The notes: generated by a model not told the origin, from the sequence alone. Positions 53,182-62,719 are shown, counted from the first letter of the stretch. The stretch is DNA of 64,000 nucleotides from DAXETY01 sp051155755 (GCA_051155755.1 DAXETY010000056.1:35816-99815); one strand, 5' to 3'. Translations and numbers: made by a program.

Positions 53182-55205
53182 GAATATATCCGCACCTCGC
53201 CATTGTGTTATCGGCCGCCATCGGCTGCATCGTTTTGTCACTGCCGGCGACGGCCCGGGCCGACTCGGCCCGGCAGGCCTATTTCCGGGCCGAGTCCTGT
53301 TATCGCGGTCTGCAAGACGATCGGCGCAAGCAGGACTACCGGCATCACTGGCTTCGCTGCATCGACGGGTTCCAGGATGTGTACCGGTCCGATCCCGACG
53401 GGCCCTGGGCGGCCGCCGGAATGTACATGAGCGGCAAGCTTTACTACGAACTTTACCTGCGCTCCGGGCTGGCCGCCGACCACAAAGAATCGCTCGATCA
53501 CTTCCAGCGGATCCTCAAACGTTTTCCCGACAGCGGCTATTCTCCCAAGGCCCGCACCGCACTGCAGACCGCCCGGGCCCGCGCACCGGCGGCTTCAGCG
53601 GAGGAAAATCGCCGCGCCGAGGAGGTCAAAACGCGCTATTTTCGCGGAGAGGCCTGCTATCAGGAGCTTCGGGAGAATCCGAGCCGCCAGAAGTACCGCG
53701 AAGCCTGGAACGAATGCATTCAACATTTCGAGGCCGTCTACCGCGCCGATCCCGACGGCCCCTGGGCGGCCGCCGGACTGTACATGAGCGGCGTGCTGCA
53801 CGCCGAACTCCATGATCATTCCCATCGCGATGACGATCGGCAGGCAGCTTTAGAACGTTTTCAACGCATCCTGCAGGGCTATCCCGACAGTGCCTACCGG
53901 CAGCGGGCGGCGGCCGCGCTTCAGGCCGTCGAGGGCGGACAGGCCATGGCCGATGCGGGGTCCTCCCGCGCGGTGGACCCCGAGACGCCTGCCGCGGCGC
54001 CGGCAACCGCACCGAGCCCGGCCCCGGACGACGGAAACGCCCGCGTCACCGGGCTGCGGTACTGGTCCAATCCGCATTACACGCGGCTGGTCATCGACGC
54101 CGACCGCGAGACCAACTTTACCTACAACCTGCTGCGCAAAGATCCCTCCCTCAACAAACCCCAGCGGCTGTATGTCGATCTGCGCGACAGCCGGCTGGGG
54201 GAAAACGTGCAGCGGATCATTTCCATCGACGACAACCTGCTCAAGCACGCCCGGGCCGGGCAGTACGCGCCGGATGTGGTCCGGGTGGTGGTCGACATCA
54301 AGTCCCTGGAAGACTTCGAGGTGTTTTCGCTCAAAGAACCCTTTCGCATTGTTATGGACATCAAGGGTGAAAACGGCGCCGCCGCGGTCGGCGGCGGCGG
54401 CGGAGACGATGCCATCGGTCAGGCTCTGAAGAAAATGGACCCGAAGAAATCCACCAGCGATCTGGCCCGGCAGCTGGCATTGGGGGTTCGGCGCATTGTC
54501 GTCGATCCGGGTCACGGCGGGCGCGACTATGGAGCACCGGGCTACCTCAAAGGGGTGCACGAAAAGCACATCGTGCTCAAGATCGCCAAGGTGCTGGCGG
54601 AAGAGCTGCGCCGGGAGCTCAAATGCGAGGTGATTCTCACCCGCAACGACGACCGCTATTTGACCCTGGAAGAGCGCACCGCGTTTGCCAACACCCAGAA
54701 TGCCGATCTGTTTATCTCCGTTCACACCAACGCCAACCGGGATCGGCGCGCCTACGGGATTTCCACCTATTTCCTGAACCTGGCCGACGACGACGAATCC
54801 AAGCGGGTGGCGGCCATGGAAAACGCCACTTCCACCAACAACATCAGCGACCTGGAAAAAATTCTCTTCTCCCTGATGCACTATTCCAAGATCAACGAGT
54901 CCAGCCGGCTGGCCACCTATGTCCAGGATTCGCTCACCGGCCATTTGACCGAGGTCGGATGGCCCCATGTCAAGAGCAAGGGGGTCAAACAGGCACCGTT
55001 TTACGTGCTGCTGGGGGCCCAGATGCCTTCCATCCTGGTGGAGACCTCCTTTATCAGCAATCCCCGCGAATGCCGCCGCCTGATCAATCCCACCTACCAG
55101 AAACGCCTGGCCCAGGGTATTGTCATGGGCGTGAAACGCTACATTCAGGACACCCATCCCACCGCGCTCCAGGCGCCGCAATCCGTTTCCGGCGGCAGGG
55201 GATAA
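53178..55205 (+). CDS. N-acetylmuramoyl-L-alanine amidase with AMIN domain and internal repeat
   Basis: The 675-aa exported amidase cleaves the amide between MurNAc and the peptide in cell-wall septation. It has a signal peptide (residues 1-29), two tandem TPR-like repeats of about 110 residues sharing YFR-E-CY and DPDGPWAAAG, a Pro/Ala linker, an AMIN domain (about 290-400) and an Amidase_3 domain (about 435-660) with the zinc ligands in VDPGHGGRD, the HEKHIVLKIA Glu, ISVHTNAN and the catalytic Glu in LVETSFISN. An amiC-like role is probable. It overlaps mutS by 4 bp and abuts the EamA gene. Confidence 0.95.
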   Translation: MRIYPHLAIVLSAAIGCIVLSLPATARADSARQAYFRAESCYRGLQDDRRKQDYRHHWLRCIDGFQDVYRSDPDGPWAAAGMYMSGKLYYELYLRSGLAADHKESLDHFQRILKRFPDSGYSPKARTALQTARARAPAASAEENRRAEEVKTRYFRGEACYQELRENPSRQKYREAWNECIQHFEAVYRADPDGPWAAAGLYMSGVLHAELHDHSHRDDDRQAALERFQRILQGYPDSAYRQRAAAALQAVEGGQAMADAGSSRAVDPETPAAAPATAPSPAPDDGNARVTGLRYWSNPHYTRLVIDADRETNFTYNLLRKDPSLNKPQRLYVDLRDSRLGENVQRIISIDDNLLKHARAGQYAPDVVRVVVDIKSLEDFEVFSLKEPFRIVMDIKGENGAAAVGGGGGDDAIGQALKKMDPKKSTSDLARQLALGVRRIVVDPGHGGRDYGAPGYLKGVHEKHIVLKIAKVLAEELRRELKCEVILTRNDDRYLTLEERTAFANTQNADLFISVHTNANRDRRAYGISTYFLNLADDDESKRVAAMENATSTNNISDLEKILFSLMHYSKINESSRLATYVQDSLTGHLTEVGWPHVKSKGVKQAPFYVLLGAQMPSILVETSFISNPRECRRLINPTYQKRLAQGIVMGVKRYIQDTHPTALQAPQSVSGGRG

Positions 55206-56111
55206 ATGGAGACCACCGCCGGTCCCGTGACCGCCCCGTTCCACCCGTTCATCGCCCTGGCCCTCGGGGTGGTGGCGGTGTCCACCGGGGCCATATTCGC
55301 CCGCATGGCCGATGCACCGGCCTTGGTGATTGCCGCCTACCGGGTGGGGTTGGCCACCGTGGTGCTGCTGCCGTTGACGCTGCTGAGGGCCCGCAGTGAA
55401 ATCACCCGTCTGAAGATGCGGGATCTGAAGCTGGCCGGCCTCTCGGGCTTTTTCCTGGCCCTGCACTTTGCCACCTGGATATCGTCACTGGATTACACCT
55501 CGGTGGCCAACAGCGTGGTGCTGGTGAACACCAATCCGCTCTGGGTCGGGGTGCTCACGCCGCTGATCACCAAAGAGCGCATCCGCCCGGTGGTGGCCGT
55601 CGGGATCGGACTGAGCGTGGTGGGGGGCATCATCATCGGGGCCGGTGATTTCGCCGTGGGCGGCAAAGCGCTGGTGGGCGATGTTCTGGCCCTGGCGGGC
55701 AGCGTCTGTGCCGCCTGCTACCTGCTGCTGGGCCGCAACCTGCGCCAGCGGCTGTCGCTGCTGGCCTATATCTGCCTGTGCTACGGCAGTGCGGCCGTGA
55801 TTCTGTGGGCCGCCGTATTAATGCTGCAATTGCCGGTGAGCGGTTTTTCCGCTTCCACCTACGGCTGCTTCCTGGCATTGGCGCTGTTCACCCAGCTGGT
55901 GGGCCATTCCAGCTACAACTGGGCCCTGCGCTGGCTGAGCACTCACATGATTGCCGTCAGCCTGCTGGGCGAGCCCGTCGGCGCCACGCTGCTGGCCTAC
56001 TGGCTCTTCGGGGAAGGCCTGACCTGGGGCAAGCTCTTCGGCGGCCTGCTCATCCTGGCGGCCATTTACCTGGTGGCAAAAAACGAAAGGCCCCGGGCAA
56101 AACGTTCTTGA
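55206..56111 (+). CDS. EamA-family (DMT superfamily) transporter
   Basis: The 301 aa have ten predicted membrane helices in two EamA repeats, the first with PFIALALGVVAVSTGAIFAR and the second around AGDFAVGGKALVGDVLAL and LGEPVGATLLAYWLFGE. The substrate (amino acid, metabolite or drug export) is not predictable. It begins directly after the amidase stop codon, so the two are translationally coupled. Confidence 0.9.
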   Translation: METTAGPVTAPFHPFIALALGVVAVSTGAIFARMADAPALVIAAYRVGLATVVLLPLTLLRARSEITRLKMRDLKLAGLSGFFLALHFATWISSLDYTSVANSVVLVNTNPLWVGVLTPLITKERIRPVVAVGIGLSVVGGIIIGAGDFAVGGKALVGDVLALAGSVCAACYLLLGRNLRQRLSLLAYICLCYGSAAVILWAAVLMLQLPVSGFSASTYGCFLALALFTQLVGHSSYNWALRWLSTHMIAVSLLGEPVGATLLAYWLFGEGLTWGKLFGGLLILAAIYLVAKNERPRAKRS

Positions 56112-56254
56112 ATGAGACGGTCGATATCAGACTTGCAAATTTCAACGTGTCTCGGTTAATTTGCGGAGCAGCTGTTACATGACACGCCGCCGACAGGGGT
56201 TCGTGGTCATCGATTCGCTGCCGATGCCGAATCCGGCAAGAGAAAGGAGGACTC

Positions 56255-56707
56255 ATGGACGATCGCACCATCAAAATCCGGCTGATGCGGGAAAACGATT
56301 TTGACGCGGTGGTCGCAATCGACGAAAAGGTGCTCGGTACGGCCCGTCCGGAGTATTACGAATTGAAGTTCGAAAAGCTGTTCAAATCCAGAGATTATTT
56401 GCCGACCTCCCTGGTGGCCGAAAAAGAAGACGGCACGGTGGTGGGCTTTGTAATGGGAGAGCTCTACATGGGGGAGTACGGCATCTTCCAGGAGGAGGCC
56501 CGGCTGGACACCATCGGCGTCGACCCCGACAAACAGCACAAAGGCATCGGCGAGCAGCTGATCAATGAGTTTATGGATCACCTGCGGCAGATCGGCGTGC
56601 GAAAAATCAGCACCCTGGTGGACTGGAACGATTCCAGGCTGATTCATTTTTTCAGCGCCAACCGGTTTGCCCCTTCGAAAACCATCAATCTGGAACGAAC
56701 CCTTTGA
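56255..56707 (+). CDS. GNAT-family N-acetyltransferase
   Basis: The 150 aa carry the GNAT acetyl-CoA motif A, LDTIGVDPDKQHKGIGEQLI (Q/R-x-x-G-x-G/A), with a preceding GFVMGELYMGEYG strand. The ribosome binding site AAAGGAGG is 6 bp before the ATG. The substrate is unknown. It is convergent with the SDR gene. Confidence 0.88.
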   Translation: MDDRTIKIRLMRENDFDAVVAIDEKVLGTARPEYYELKFEKLFKSRDYLPTSLVAEKEDGTVVGFVMGELYMGEYGIFQEEARLDTIGVDPDKQHKGIGEQLINEFMDHLRQIGVRKISTLVDWNDSRLIHFFSANRFAPSKTINLERTL

Positions 56708-56723
56708 CAGGCCCGGTCCGGGA

Positions 56724-57335
56724 TCAGCAGTTGTCGTACATTCGTATGATTTCGCCGGTCCCGTGGCCTTCCACGCTTCTCACGTAGCCGTTGATCACTT
56801 TTTGCATGGGGATGGGATTATGCCCGGGGAAATATGCCCCGTATTTTTCGACGGCGTCCTCGACCAGTCCCGATGCCACCGCGTTGATCCGAATGCCCTG
56901 GTTCAGTTCCAGGGACGCCGCCTTGACAAAACTGTGAATGCCGCCGTTGACCATCGCGGCGCTGGTGGTCCCCAAGACGGGATGATCGGCCAGGATGCCG
57001 GTGGTCAGCGTAAACGAGCCGCCGGCGTTCACGTACTGCCGCCCGATCCGCACCAGGTTGACCTGCCCCATCAACTTGCTGTTCAGCCCGATATGAAAAT
57101 CCGCCTCGGTCATGGCACCCAAGGCGGCCCATTTGGCATCGCCGGCAATGCAGACCACCGCATCGAGTGGGCCCACTTTGTCGAACATGGCCTGGATCGA
57201 TTGACTGTCGGCAATGTCCACCCGGATCCGGCCGGAATTTCTGCCGCCGATGAGGACCTGGTGTTTTTTTGCGAAATGATCGCTGACCGGTTTGCCGATC
57301 GTGCCGTTTCCGCCGATAACAAGAATTTTCATCAT
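56724..57335 (-). CDS. Short-chain dehydrogenase-like protein without the YxxxK motif
   Basis: The 203 aa have the SDR cofactor loop IGGNGTIG and a Rossmann fold, with DAVVCIAGDAKW matching the NNAG region. At the place of the catalytic Tyr-x3-Lys there is TTSAAMVNGGIHSF, so the usual acid-base pair is missing. A small SDR subgroup with this TTSAAMVNG pattern exists, and its members may bind but not reduce, or use another residue. The start overlaps the aminotransferase stop by 4 bp. Confidence 0.82.
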   Translation of the reverse strand: MMKILVIGGNGTIGKPVSDHFAKKHQVLIGGRNSGRIRVDIADSQSIQAMFDKVGPLDAVVCIAGDAKWAALGAMTEADFHIGLNSKLMGQVNLVRIGRQYVNAGGSFTLTTGILADHPVLGTTSAAMVNGGIHSFVKAASLELNQGIRINAVASGLVEDAVEKYGAYFPGHNPIPMQKVINGYVRSVEGHGTGEIIRMYDNC

Positions 57336-58453
57336 GGTTCCTTTTCGAGTTCGTAAAGATAAGCTTCAAACCGCTCGAGCGCTTCGCAAAGGTTTCTGCG
57401 GCCAAAACCGATCCGAAACGCATTGTATCGGCTTCCGTACACCGTTCCGGGCAGCAGCAGGACGCCTTTTTTTACCAGGAGATCGCTGCAAAAGGCGTCC
57501 ACCGATCCCCGCCGCAGTTCCGGAAATGCAATGGATCCCGCCTTGGGGCGATGCCAGGCAAACCATCCGGGATGGGCGGCAAAGAAACGATCGAGACGAT
57601 CGAGGTTGTCGTGGATAATCTGCCGGTTGCGCGCGGCAATCGCCCCGGCATGCCGCAATGCCAGCGCGGCCAGAAACTCGCTCGGAGCGCTGTTGCAGAT
57701 GGTCGTGTAGTCCTTGAAAGCGGCCATCTCCCGGAGAAGCGCGGCATTGGCGGTGGCAATCCAGCCGATCCGCAGTCCGGCAAGGCCATAGGTTTTCGAC
57801 ATGACCCCCAGCGAAACCGCACGCGGGTTCAGGTCGGCGATGGCGGGCAGTCGATCGGAGCGGTCGAGTTCGAGGCCGCGATAGACCTCGTCGGAAAAAA
57901 TGATGAATCCATGCCGTTCGGAGAGCGCCGAGAGCTCCCGGACGAACGCGGCCGTAGGCAGAAATCCGGTCGGATTGTGGGGAAAATTGACCACGACCAC
58001 CTTGGTGCGCTCGGTCAGCAGGCCCTTGAAGCGTTCGAGATCCAGCATCCAGCCTCGTGTCGGATCGCCCTGCCATTCGACGACCTCTGCGCCGATGCCG
58101 CGTGCCACCGCCCCGAGCGACTGGTAATAGGGCGCCGGCACGATGACCTGCTCGCCGGGCCGAAGCGCCACGTTCATAAAATTGAAAATGGCCTCCTCGG
58201 CCCCGGCGTGCACGAGGACCTGCGAGGCTGAGATCTGCTCGTAGAGAGTGGTGATCGCCTCGCGGAGCCCGGGAGCACCGCCGGACTCCGTGTAGCCCAG
58301 CCGGAGCGCCAACAGCCGCGCGTGGGCCTCCGGCTCCAGCGCCAGCAGTTCTTCCACGGTCATGCTTTCGCAGTCCGAGGCGCACAACAAGTGCGGGGCT
58401 GCAAATTCGTATCGGGAAAAATAACGTTCGAGCCGAAACGGTTCGAGCTTCAT
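57332..58453 (-). CDS. PLP-dependent aminotransferase class I/II
   Basis: The 373 aa show fold-type I motifs: LGYTESGGAPGLREAI, VHAGAEEAI, VVVNFPHNPTG, IFSDEVYRGLE and the PLP lysine in GVMSKTYGLAGLRIGW. The C-terminus carries the substrate carboxylate-binding Arg region YNAFRIGFGR. It is a MalY/aspartate-aminotransferase-like enzyme of unknown specificity. The ATG at 58453 has GGAG about 14 bp upstream; the frame reaches 58708 but adds basic, unconserved sequence. It forms an operon with the SDR gene. Confidence 0.87.
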   Translation of the reverse strand: MKLEPFRLERYFSRYEFAAPHLLCASDCESMTVEELLALEPEAHARLLALRLGYTESGGAPGLREAITTLYEQISASQVLVHAGAEEAIFNFMNVALRPGEQVIVPAPYYQSLGAVARGIGAEVVEWQGDPTRGWMLDLERFKGLLTERTKVVVVNFPHNPTGFLPTAAFVRELSALSERHGFIIFSDEVYRGLELDRSDRLPAIADLNPRAVSLGVMSKTYGLAGLRIGWIATANAALLREMAAFKDYTTICNSAPSEFLAALALRHAGAIAARNRQIIHDNLDRLDRFFAAHPGWFAWHRPKAGSIAFPELRRGSVDAFCSDLLVKKGVLLLPGTVYGSRYNAFRIGFGRRNLCEALERFEAYLYELEKEP

Positions 58454-58857
58454 TGCCGCTGTCTCCGTATGGCCGTCGATGATCTGAGCCGGCACATTTT
58501 CCCACATGATAAAGCCGGTGACGCGATCCCGGTTTTGCTCGTAGATCGGTATGCGCGTGAACCGGCGGGTCTTGGTTTGGCTGTATCGTTTGCGGACTGT
58601 CTGGTTCTGTTCGGCCGCCACAACCACCGTTCGGGGTGTCATGACATCTTCGGCGCCATGTTTTCTCTTCAGGCCCATATTGGGTGCGGTCCGCATTGTC
58701 AATGACAAATTCCCATCCGTTCGGCTTCGGAATTATAACGCGTTTCGGGCAGTGTGCCCGTTGAAATCCGCCGACTGGAAATTTGTCGATTCCGCCCTAT
58801 ATTTACATTCAGGTCTCCGGCGCGAGCGGAATCGATCAATTCTTAAGTGTGATCTGG

Positions 58858-59358
58858 ATGAAACCGAATTTTTTTCAAAGAAAGATTGTCGATCCGATTG
58901 TCAACTTGCTGAAGCAGGGCATCTCTCCGGAGAAAATCGCCCTCGGAATGGCTGTTGGCACGGTCATCGGCATCTTCCCGGTGGTGGGCGCCACGACCCT
59001 GCTGTGCACGGTCGCCGCCATCGTTCTGCGCCTGAATCTGCCGGCCATCCAGCTGGTCAACTATCTGGTGTACCCGCTGCAGATTGTGCTGCTGATACCG
59101 TTTTTTCAGTTCGGCGCCTGGCTGTTCGGTGTCGAGTCACTGCCGTTGTCGGCATCGCAACTGGTCTCGATGTTCGAGGCTGATTTCTGGGGTACCATCG
59201 GCCGGCTGTGGGATACGACCCTGCGTGCAATCGTCGCCTGGTGTCTGATCTGCCTGCCGCTGGTGGCCGGATTGTATGCGATCTTAAAGCCGCTTTTGCG
59301 CACGTTGAAATCCAGGAAGGAGCCCCGGACGTCCGAAGATCGGCGCCCGGCTTCCTGA
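58858..59358 (+). CDS. DUF2062 membrane protein
   Basis: The 166 aa match DUF2062: N-terminal IVDPIVNLLKQGISPEKIA, then ALGMAVGTVIGIFPVVGATT with a conserved Gly-rich helix, NLPAIQLVNYLVYPLQ and two further helices, four in all, with a basic C-terminal tail. The function is unknown; homologues sit near glycosyltransferases or cell-envelope genes. The ATG at 58858 is preferred over an upstream start at 58783 that would add 25 unconserved residues. Confidence 0.86.
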   Translation: MKPNFFQRKIVDPIVNLLKQGISPEKIALGMAVGTVIGIFPVVGATTLLCTVAAIVLRLNLPAIQLVNYLVYPLQIVLLIPFFQFGAWLFGVESLPLSASQLVSMFEADFWGTIGRLWDTTLRAIVAWCLICLPLVAGLYAILKPLLRTLKSRKEPRTSEDRRPAS

Positions 59359-59363
59359 AACCG

Positions 59364-59382
59364 GAGCGTTTCCAATTTTCAT
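59364..59382 (+). repeat. Copy of the dispersed GAGCGTTTCAAATTTT repeat
   Basis: GAGCGTTTCCAATTTTCAT begins 5 bp after the DUF2062 stop, just before the TIR element. Confidence 0.6.
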
Positions 59383-59395
59383 ATATGTAATTTTT

Positions 59396-59547
59396 GAAGG
59401 CTTCGTAAAAAGTCAGTCATAACAGGGTGTCATCCCCGCGCAGGCGGAGATCTCGAGTTTAACAGACTGTAATGACAACAATTTCGAGATTTCACCTTCG
59501 CGGGAATGACAGATTATGATGAAATTGGGACTTTTTGCGACTTCATC
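59396..59547. repeat. MITE with terminal inverted repeats, about 152 bp
   Basis: The outer ends GAAGGCTTCGTAAAAAGTC and GACTTTTTGCGACTTCATC are inverted repeats. Inner arms TGTCATCCCCGCGCAGG and CCTTCGCGGGAATGACA are a second nested inverted pair. The GTCATTCCCGCG motif is a well-known repeat in deltaproteobacterial genomes. There is no coding capacity. Confidence 0.8.
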
Positions 59548-59585
59548 ATTGACGATTGTTGACTCATTAAGGGGATGATAGAGAT

Positions 59586-59996
59586 ATGCCGTTTCATCAT
59601 TACATCATCGTTTATGCCGGCAGTCTGGTTGTATTCCTGGTGGTCGATTTCATCTGGCTCGGGTGGGTGGCCCAGCCGTTTTATCAGCGCCAGCTGGGAG
59701 AACTGCTCAGCCAGCGGGTCAACTGGCCGGCAGCGATCGCTTTTTATTTCCTGTTTATTGTCGGGTTGATGATTTTCTGCATCCTGCCGGCCCTGCAGCG
59801 CAATTCCATGGCCACGGCCATGGTCCTCGGCGGTTTGTTCGGTTTTTTCACCTATGCAACCTATGAGCTGACCAATTACGCCTTGATTCGAAACTGGCCG
59901 GCAGCCCTGGTCCCGGTGGATATCGCCTGGGGGGTGTTTCTTTGCACCGTCGTGGCGCTTGGCGGCTACACGGTCGGCCGGTGGCTGCAGGGCTGA
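59586..59996 (+). CDS. DUF2177 membrane protein
   Basis: The 136 aa are a four-helix membrane protein with the DUF2177 pattern: YAGSLVVFLVVDFIWLGW, the FYQRQLGEL loop, GGLFGFFTYATYELTNYAL and VDIAWGVFLCTVVALGGY. No function is known. The gene follows the MITE directly; its AGGGGATGATAGAGAT leader provides a weak ribosome binding site. Confidence 0.88.
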   Translation: MPFHHYIIVYAGSLVVFLVVDFIWLGWVAQPFYQRQLGELLSQRVNWPAAIAFYFLFIVGLMIFCILPALQRNSMATAMVLGGLFGFFTYATYELTNYALIRNWPAALVPVDIAWGVFLCTVVALGGYTVGRWLQG

Positions 59997-60052
59997 ATCA
60001 GCCGCCCCAGGCATCGCTGCCCGTATTTGATCCTGCGGCCGCAACGCGAGGG

Positions 60053-61297
60053 TTATTCAGCTTTGATGACAACCAGTGTTTCATCGTCTTCCCGGTGCAT
60101 GTCACCGCGGAACTGCTGCAACGCCTTCATACAGGCTTCCAGAATTTCAGAAGCCGAGCCGGCAGCTTTTTCCCGCACGATTTTCATTAAGCGTTCGCGT
60201 CCAAACGGGGTGCCCTCGGCATTGCGCGTTTCAGTGACCCCATCGGTGCCCAGGACAATGATTTCGCCCGAATCGATGTTCGATATGGTGTATTCTTCGT
60301 AATCGATGTCTTCCATCACTCCCAGAGCCAGACCCTTGCCCCGCAGTTCGACGGTTTCTTCCGTCTGCGGTTTGTAATGCAGGCCCGGTTCGTGTCCGGC
60401 CCGCACCCAGGTGATCGACCGTTGGGCCGAATTGATGCGCAGATACATCAGGGTCATATACCGTCCGGTATCCTTGACATCGGAAACCAGAATATTGTTG
60501 AGATCGCCGATCAAGTCCGCCGGTGAACCTCCGAATTTGGCGCGCATGCGCAGCATGGCACGAACAGAGGTCATCAGCAACGCCGCCGCCACACCATGAT
60601 CGGCAACGTCGCCGACGACGATGTTCAGTCCGTCTTTGTCTTCCAGATAGTCGATATAGTCCCCGCCGGTTTCTTCACAGTAAAGGCTGCAGCCGGCGAC
60701 TTCAAAACCGTCGACATAAGGGGCGATACAGGGAATCAGGTTTTGTTGCACTTCCTGGGCCAGGCACATGGATCTCTTTAGCAGCCGATTCTGATCACAA
60801 ATTTTTCGTTTCGCATGCCGTTCCTGGTACAGGTGGATCAGCGCTTTTCGGAAGATGACATTGTCGGAGTGATCCCCGCGGAAACTGATGCCGGTTTTGT
60901 AAAAACCGTTGCCGTTTTTCATGGAAAAGACGACTTTTCCGATATTAACGATCAGCTGGTCTTCGATGTTTGTGGTCGCCAGGATCAGGTAGCGCGAAGT
61001 AATCTTTGCATTGGTTTGCAGCAGCATGCCGCCCTGGCTGACATTCAACGCCGTTCCCGTATCCTGACCGACTTCGTTTCCGTCTTCATCGACGAGCACA
61101 TAGTTGATTAAATTATCGATATGGTCCCGGGGGTATTTGCGTTGATCGATCCCGCCGGAGATCGAAGATCGATTTGTGGCTGCTGCGATCTCCCGCGTAG
61201 TGTGATCTGCAACTTGAATCGGCTCAAAACCGTTGTGTTTGTGTTGCTTCATGAGCGATTGGATCTGACGCGTATCTTTCCCCAGGACTTTTTCCAT
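60053..61297 (-). CDS. PilZ-domain PP2C/SpoIIE serine phosphatase
   Basis: The 414 aa start at ATG 61297 behind GGGGGGAGAT. An N-terminal PilZ domain (about residues 45-170) shows the c-di-GMP-binding RKYPRD (R-x3-R-like) and NVSQGGM signatures. A short coiled coil leads to a SpoIIE phosphatase domain: ETGGDYIDY, VVGDVADHGVAAALLM, RAGHEPGLHY, VLGTDGVTETRN and EDDETLVVIK. This links c-di-GMP sensing to partner-switching phosphatase output. The substrate protein is not adjacent. Compare the GAF-type phosphatase at 4702-6138. Confidence 0.92.
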   Translation of the reverse strand: MEKVLGKDTRQIQSLMKQHKHNGFEPIQVADHTTREIAAATNRSSISGGIDQRKYPRDHIDNLINYVLVDEDGNEVGQDTGTALNVSQGGMLLQTNAKITSRYLILATTNIEDQLIVNIGKVVFSMKNGNGFYKTGISFRGDHSDNVIFRKALIHLYQERHAKRKICDQNRLLKRSMCLAQEVQQNLIPCIAPYVDGFEVAGCSLYCEETGGDYIDYLEDKDGLNIVVGDVADHGVAAALLMTSVRAMLRMRAKFGGSPADLIGDLNNILVSDVKDTGRYMTLMYLRINSAQRSITWVRAGHEPGLHYKPQTEETVELRGKGLALGVMEDIDYEEYTISNIDSGEIIVLGTDGVTETRNAEGTPFGRERLMKIVREKAAGSASEILEACMKALQQFRGDMHREDDETLVVIKAE

Positions 61298-61810
61298 ATC
61301 TCCCCCCACTCTCTTTCGGTTCACGATTTCATTTGGATACAACCCATCCCAGCTCAGACCAGTGTACTCGGCAGTAAAAATTCGATGGTGCGGTATGTAT
61401 TCAAAACTTTTCATATATCATCCGGTGAAGCATGGTTTGTGCTTTTAGGTCAGATGCTGTAATCAATGTTTGTGCCAAGTCTGGTATATTTAATAAATAA
61501 AAATGATATCAAGATCTTATATAAAATTTATCATTGCGGCAATTTTCCCGCCGGCGGGTATATCTGCGGCATTTGGCCCATCAGTGTGGGTGATATTCCT
61601 CAGTGCTCGATGAATGGCGCTTCGATGGCGGGCAGGCTGAGCATCAATTCTGGGGGTTACCGATCCTATCTTCACTTGAAAAGCTACATCCGAGCGCCTC
61701 TCATACCGTTTGACAAAATCCGCCGGGTTCATTATCCATTTCCTATTCAGTGCCATCGACGGTGCAACGCCCGCGCGGCGATTTGCGGCTTCACACAGAG
61801 AGGGGGAACG
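61298..61810. other. Intergenic region between the PilZ phosphatase and enoyl-CoA hydratase genes
   Basis: It is divergently flanked and contains an AT-rich stretch (61485-61540) with a loose TGATATC/TTATCA dyad. No gene is supported, although the hydratase frame is open upstream to 61466. A candidate promoter is listed at 61710-61738. Confidence 0.45.
61710..61738 (+). promoter_or_regulatory. Putative sigma-70 promoter of the enoyl-CoA hydratase gene
   Basis: TTGACA (61710-61715), a 17-bp spacer and TATCCA (61733-61738), 73 bp before the start codon. Confidence 0.5.
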
Positions 61811-62599
61811 ATGAATTATCAGCACATCCGATACCAGGTCGAAGAGGGGATCGCCCGGATCACCTTTGACCGGCCCAAAGCCATGAATGCGCTCAACGGG
61901 GAGCTGCTGGCCGAATTCGCCGACGTGCTGGCGCACATCGATGCCGATGAAGACATCCGCGTTCTGATCCTCACCGGGGCCGGTGAGAAAGCGTTTGTCG
62001 CCGGTGCCGACATCTCGGAGCTGGCCACCTACGACCCCTTGCAGGCCAAGGCCTTTTCGGCCACCGGACACCGGGTCATCGGAACGCTGCAGCAGCTGTC
62101 GATTCCGGTGATCGCCGCGGTCAACGGATACGCCCTGGGCGGTGGCTGCGAGTTGGCCCTGGCCTGCGATTTCATCTATGCCTCGGAAAATGCCATGTTC
62201 GGATTGCCGGAGATCAACCTGGGCATCATTCCCGGTTTCGGCGGCACCCAGCGGCTGCCGCGCCAGGTCGGCACGAATCGGGCCAAGGAAATGATCTTTA
62301 CCGGCAAGATGATCACCGCAGCCGAAGCCGAGCACATCGGTCTGGTCAACCGGGTCTTGCCGCCGGAAGCGCTGCTGGAGGAAACCCGCAAAACCGCCGG
62401 CATCATGGCCGCCAAAGGCCGGGCCTCGCTGCGGGCCGCCAAGCAGGCCGTCAATCGCGGCAGTGAAACCGATCTGGATGGCGGCTGTGCCATGGAAATC
62501 GACGCCTTTGCCCTGTGTTTCGGCAGCCCAGACGCCAAAGAGGGCACGACCGCCTTTTTGGAAAAGCGCAAACCCGATTTCAAGGGTCGGCTCAAGTAA
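61811..62599 (+). CDS. Enoyl-CoA hydratase/isomerase (crotonase family)
   Basis: The 262 aa have the crotonase signatures: DRPKAMNALNGEL, the CoA-oxyanion loop AFVAGADISEL, NGYALGGGCELALACDF and GLPEINLGIIPGFGGTQRL with both catalytic Glu residues (E in GGGCEL and PEINLG). It should hydrate short-chain enoyl-CoA such as crotonyl-CoA in beta-oxidation or fatty-acid/aromatic degradation. The ATG at 61811 follows GAGAGGGGG. No other beta-oxidation genes are adjacent. Confidence 0.95.
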   Translation: MNYQHIRYQVEEGIARITFDRPKAMNALNGELLAEFADVLAHIDADEDIRVLILTGAGEKAFVAGADISELATYDPLQAKAFSATGHRVIGTLQQLSIPVIAAVNGYALGGGCELALACDFIYASENAMFGLPEINLGIIPGFGGTQRLPRQVGTNRAKEMIFTGKMITAAEAEHIGLVNRVLPPEALLEETRKTAGIMAAKGRASLRAAKQAVNRGSETDLDGGCAMEIDAFALCFGSPDAKEGTTAFLEKRKPDFKGRLK

Positions 62600-62719
62600 T
62601 TCCCTCCCGGCTTCTCCGGATGGTTCGGCAGATCACGCTGGAATGCACGTTGGCGGAAATGACCGCAGGGCGGCGCGATCCACACCGCATTCCGCCACAG
62701 GCTTGCCTGGCAACCCTGT

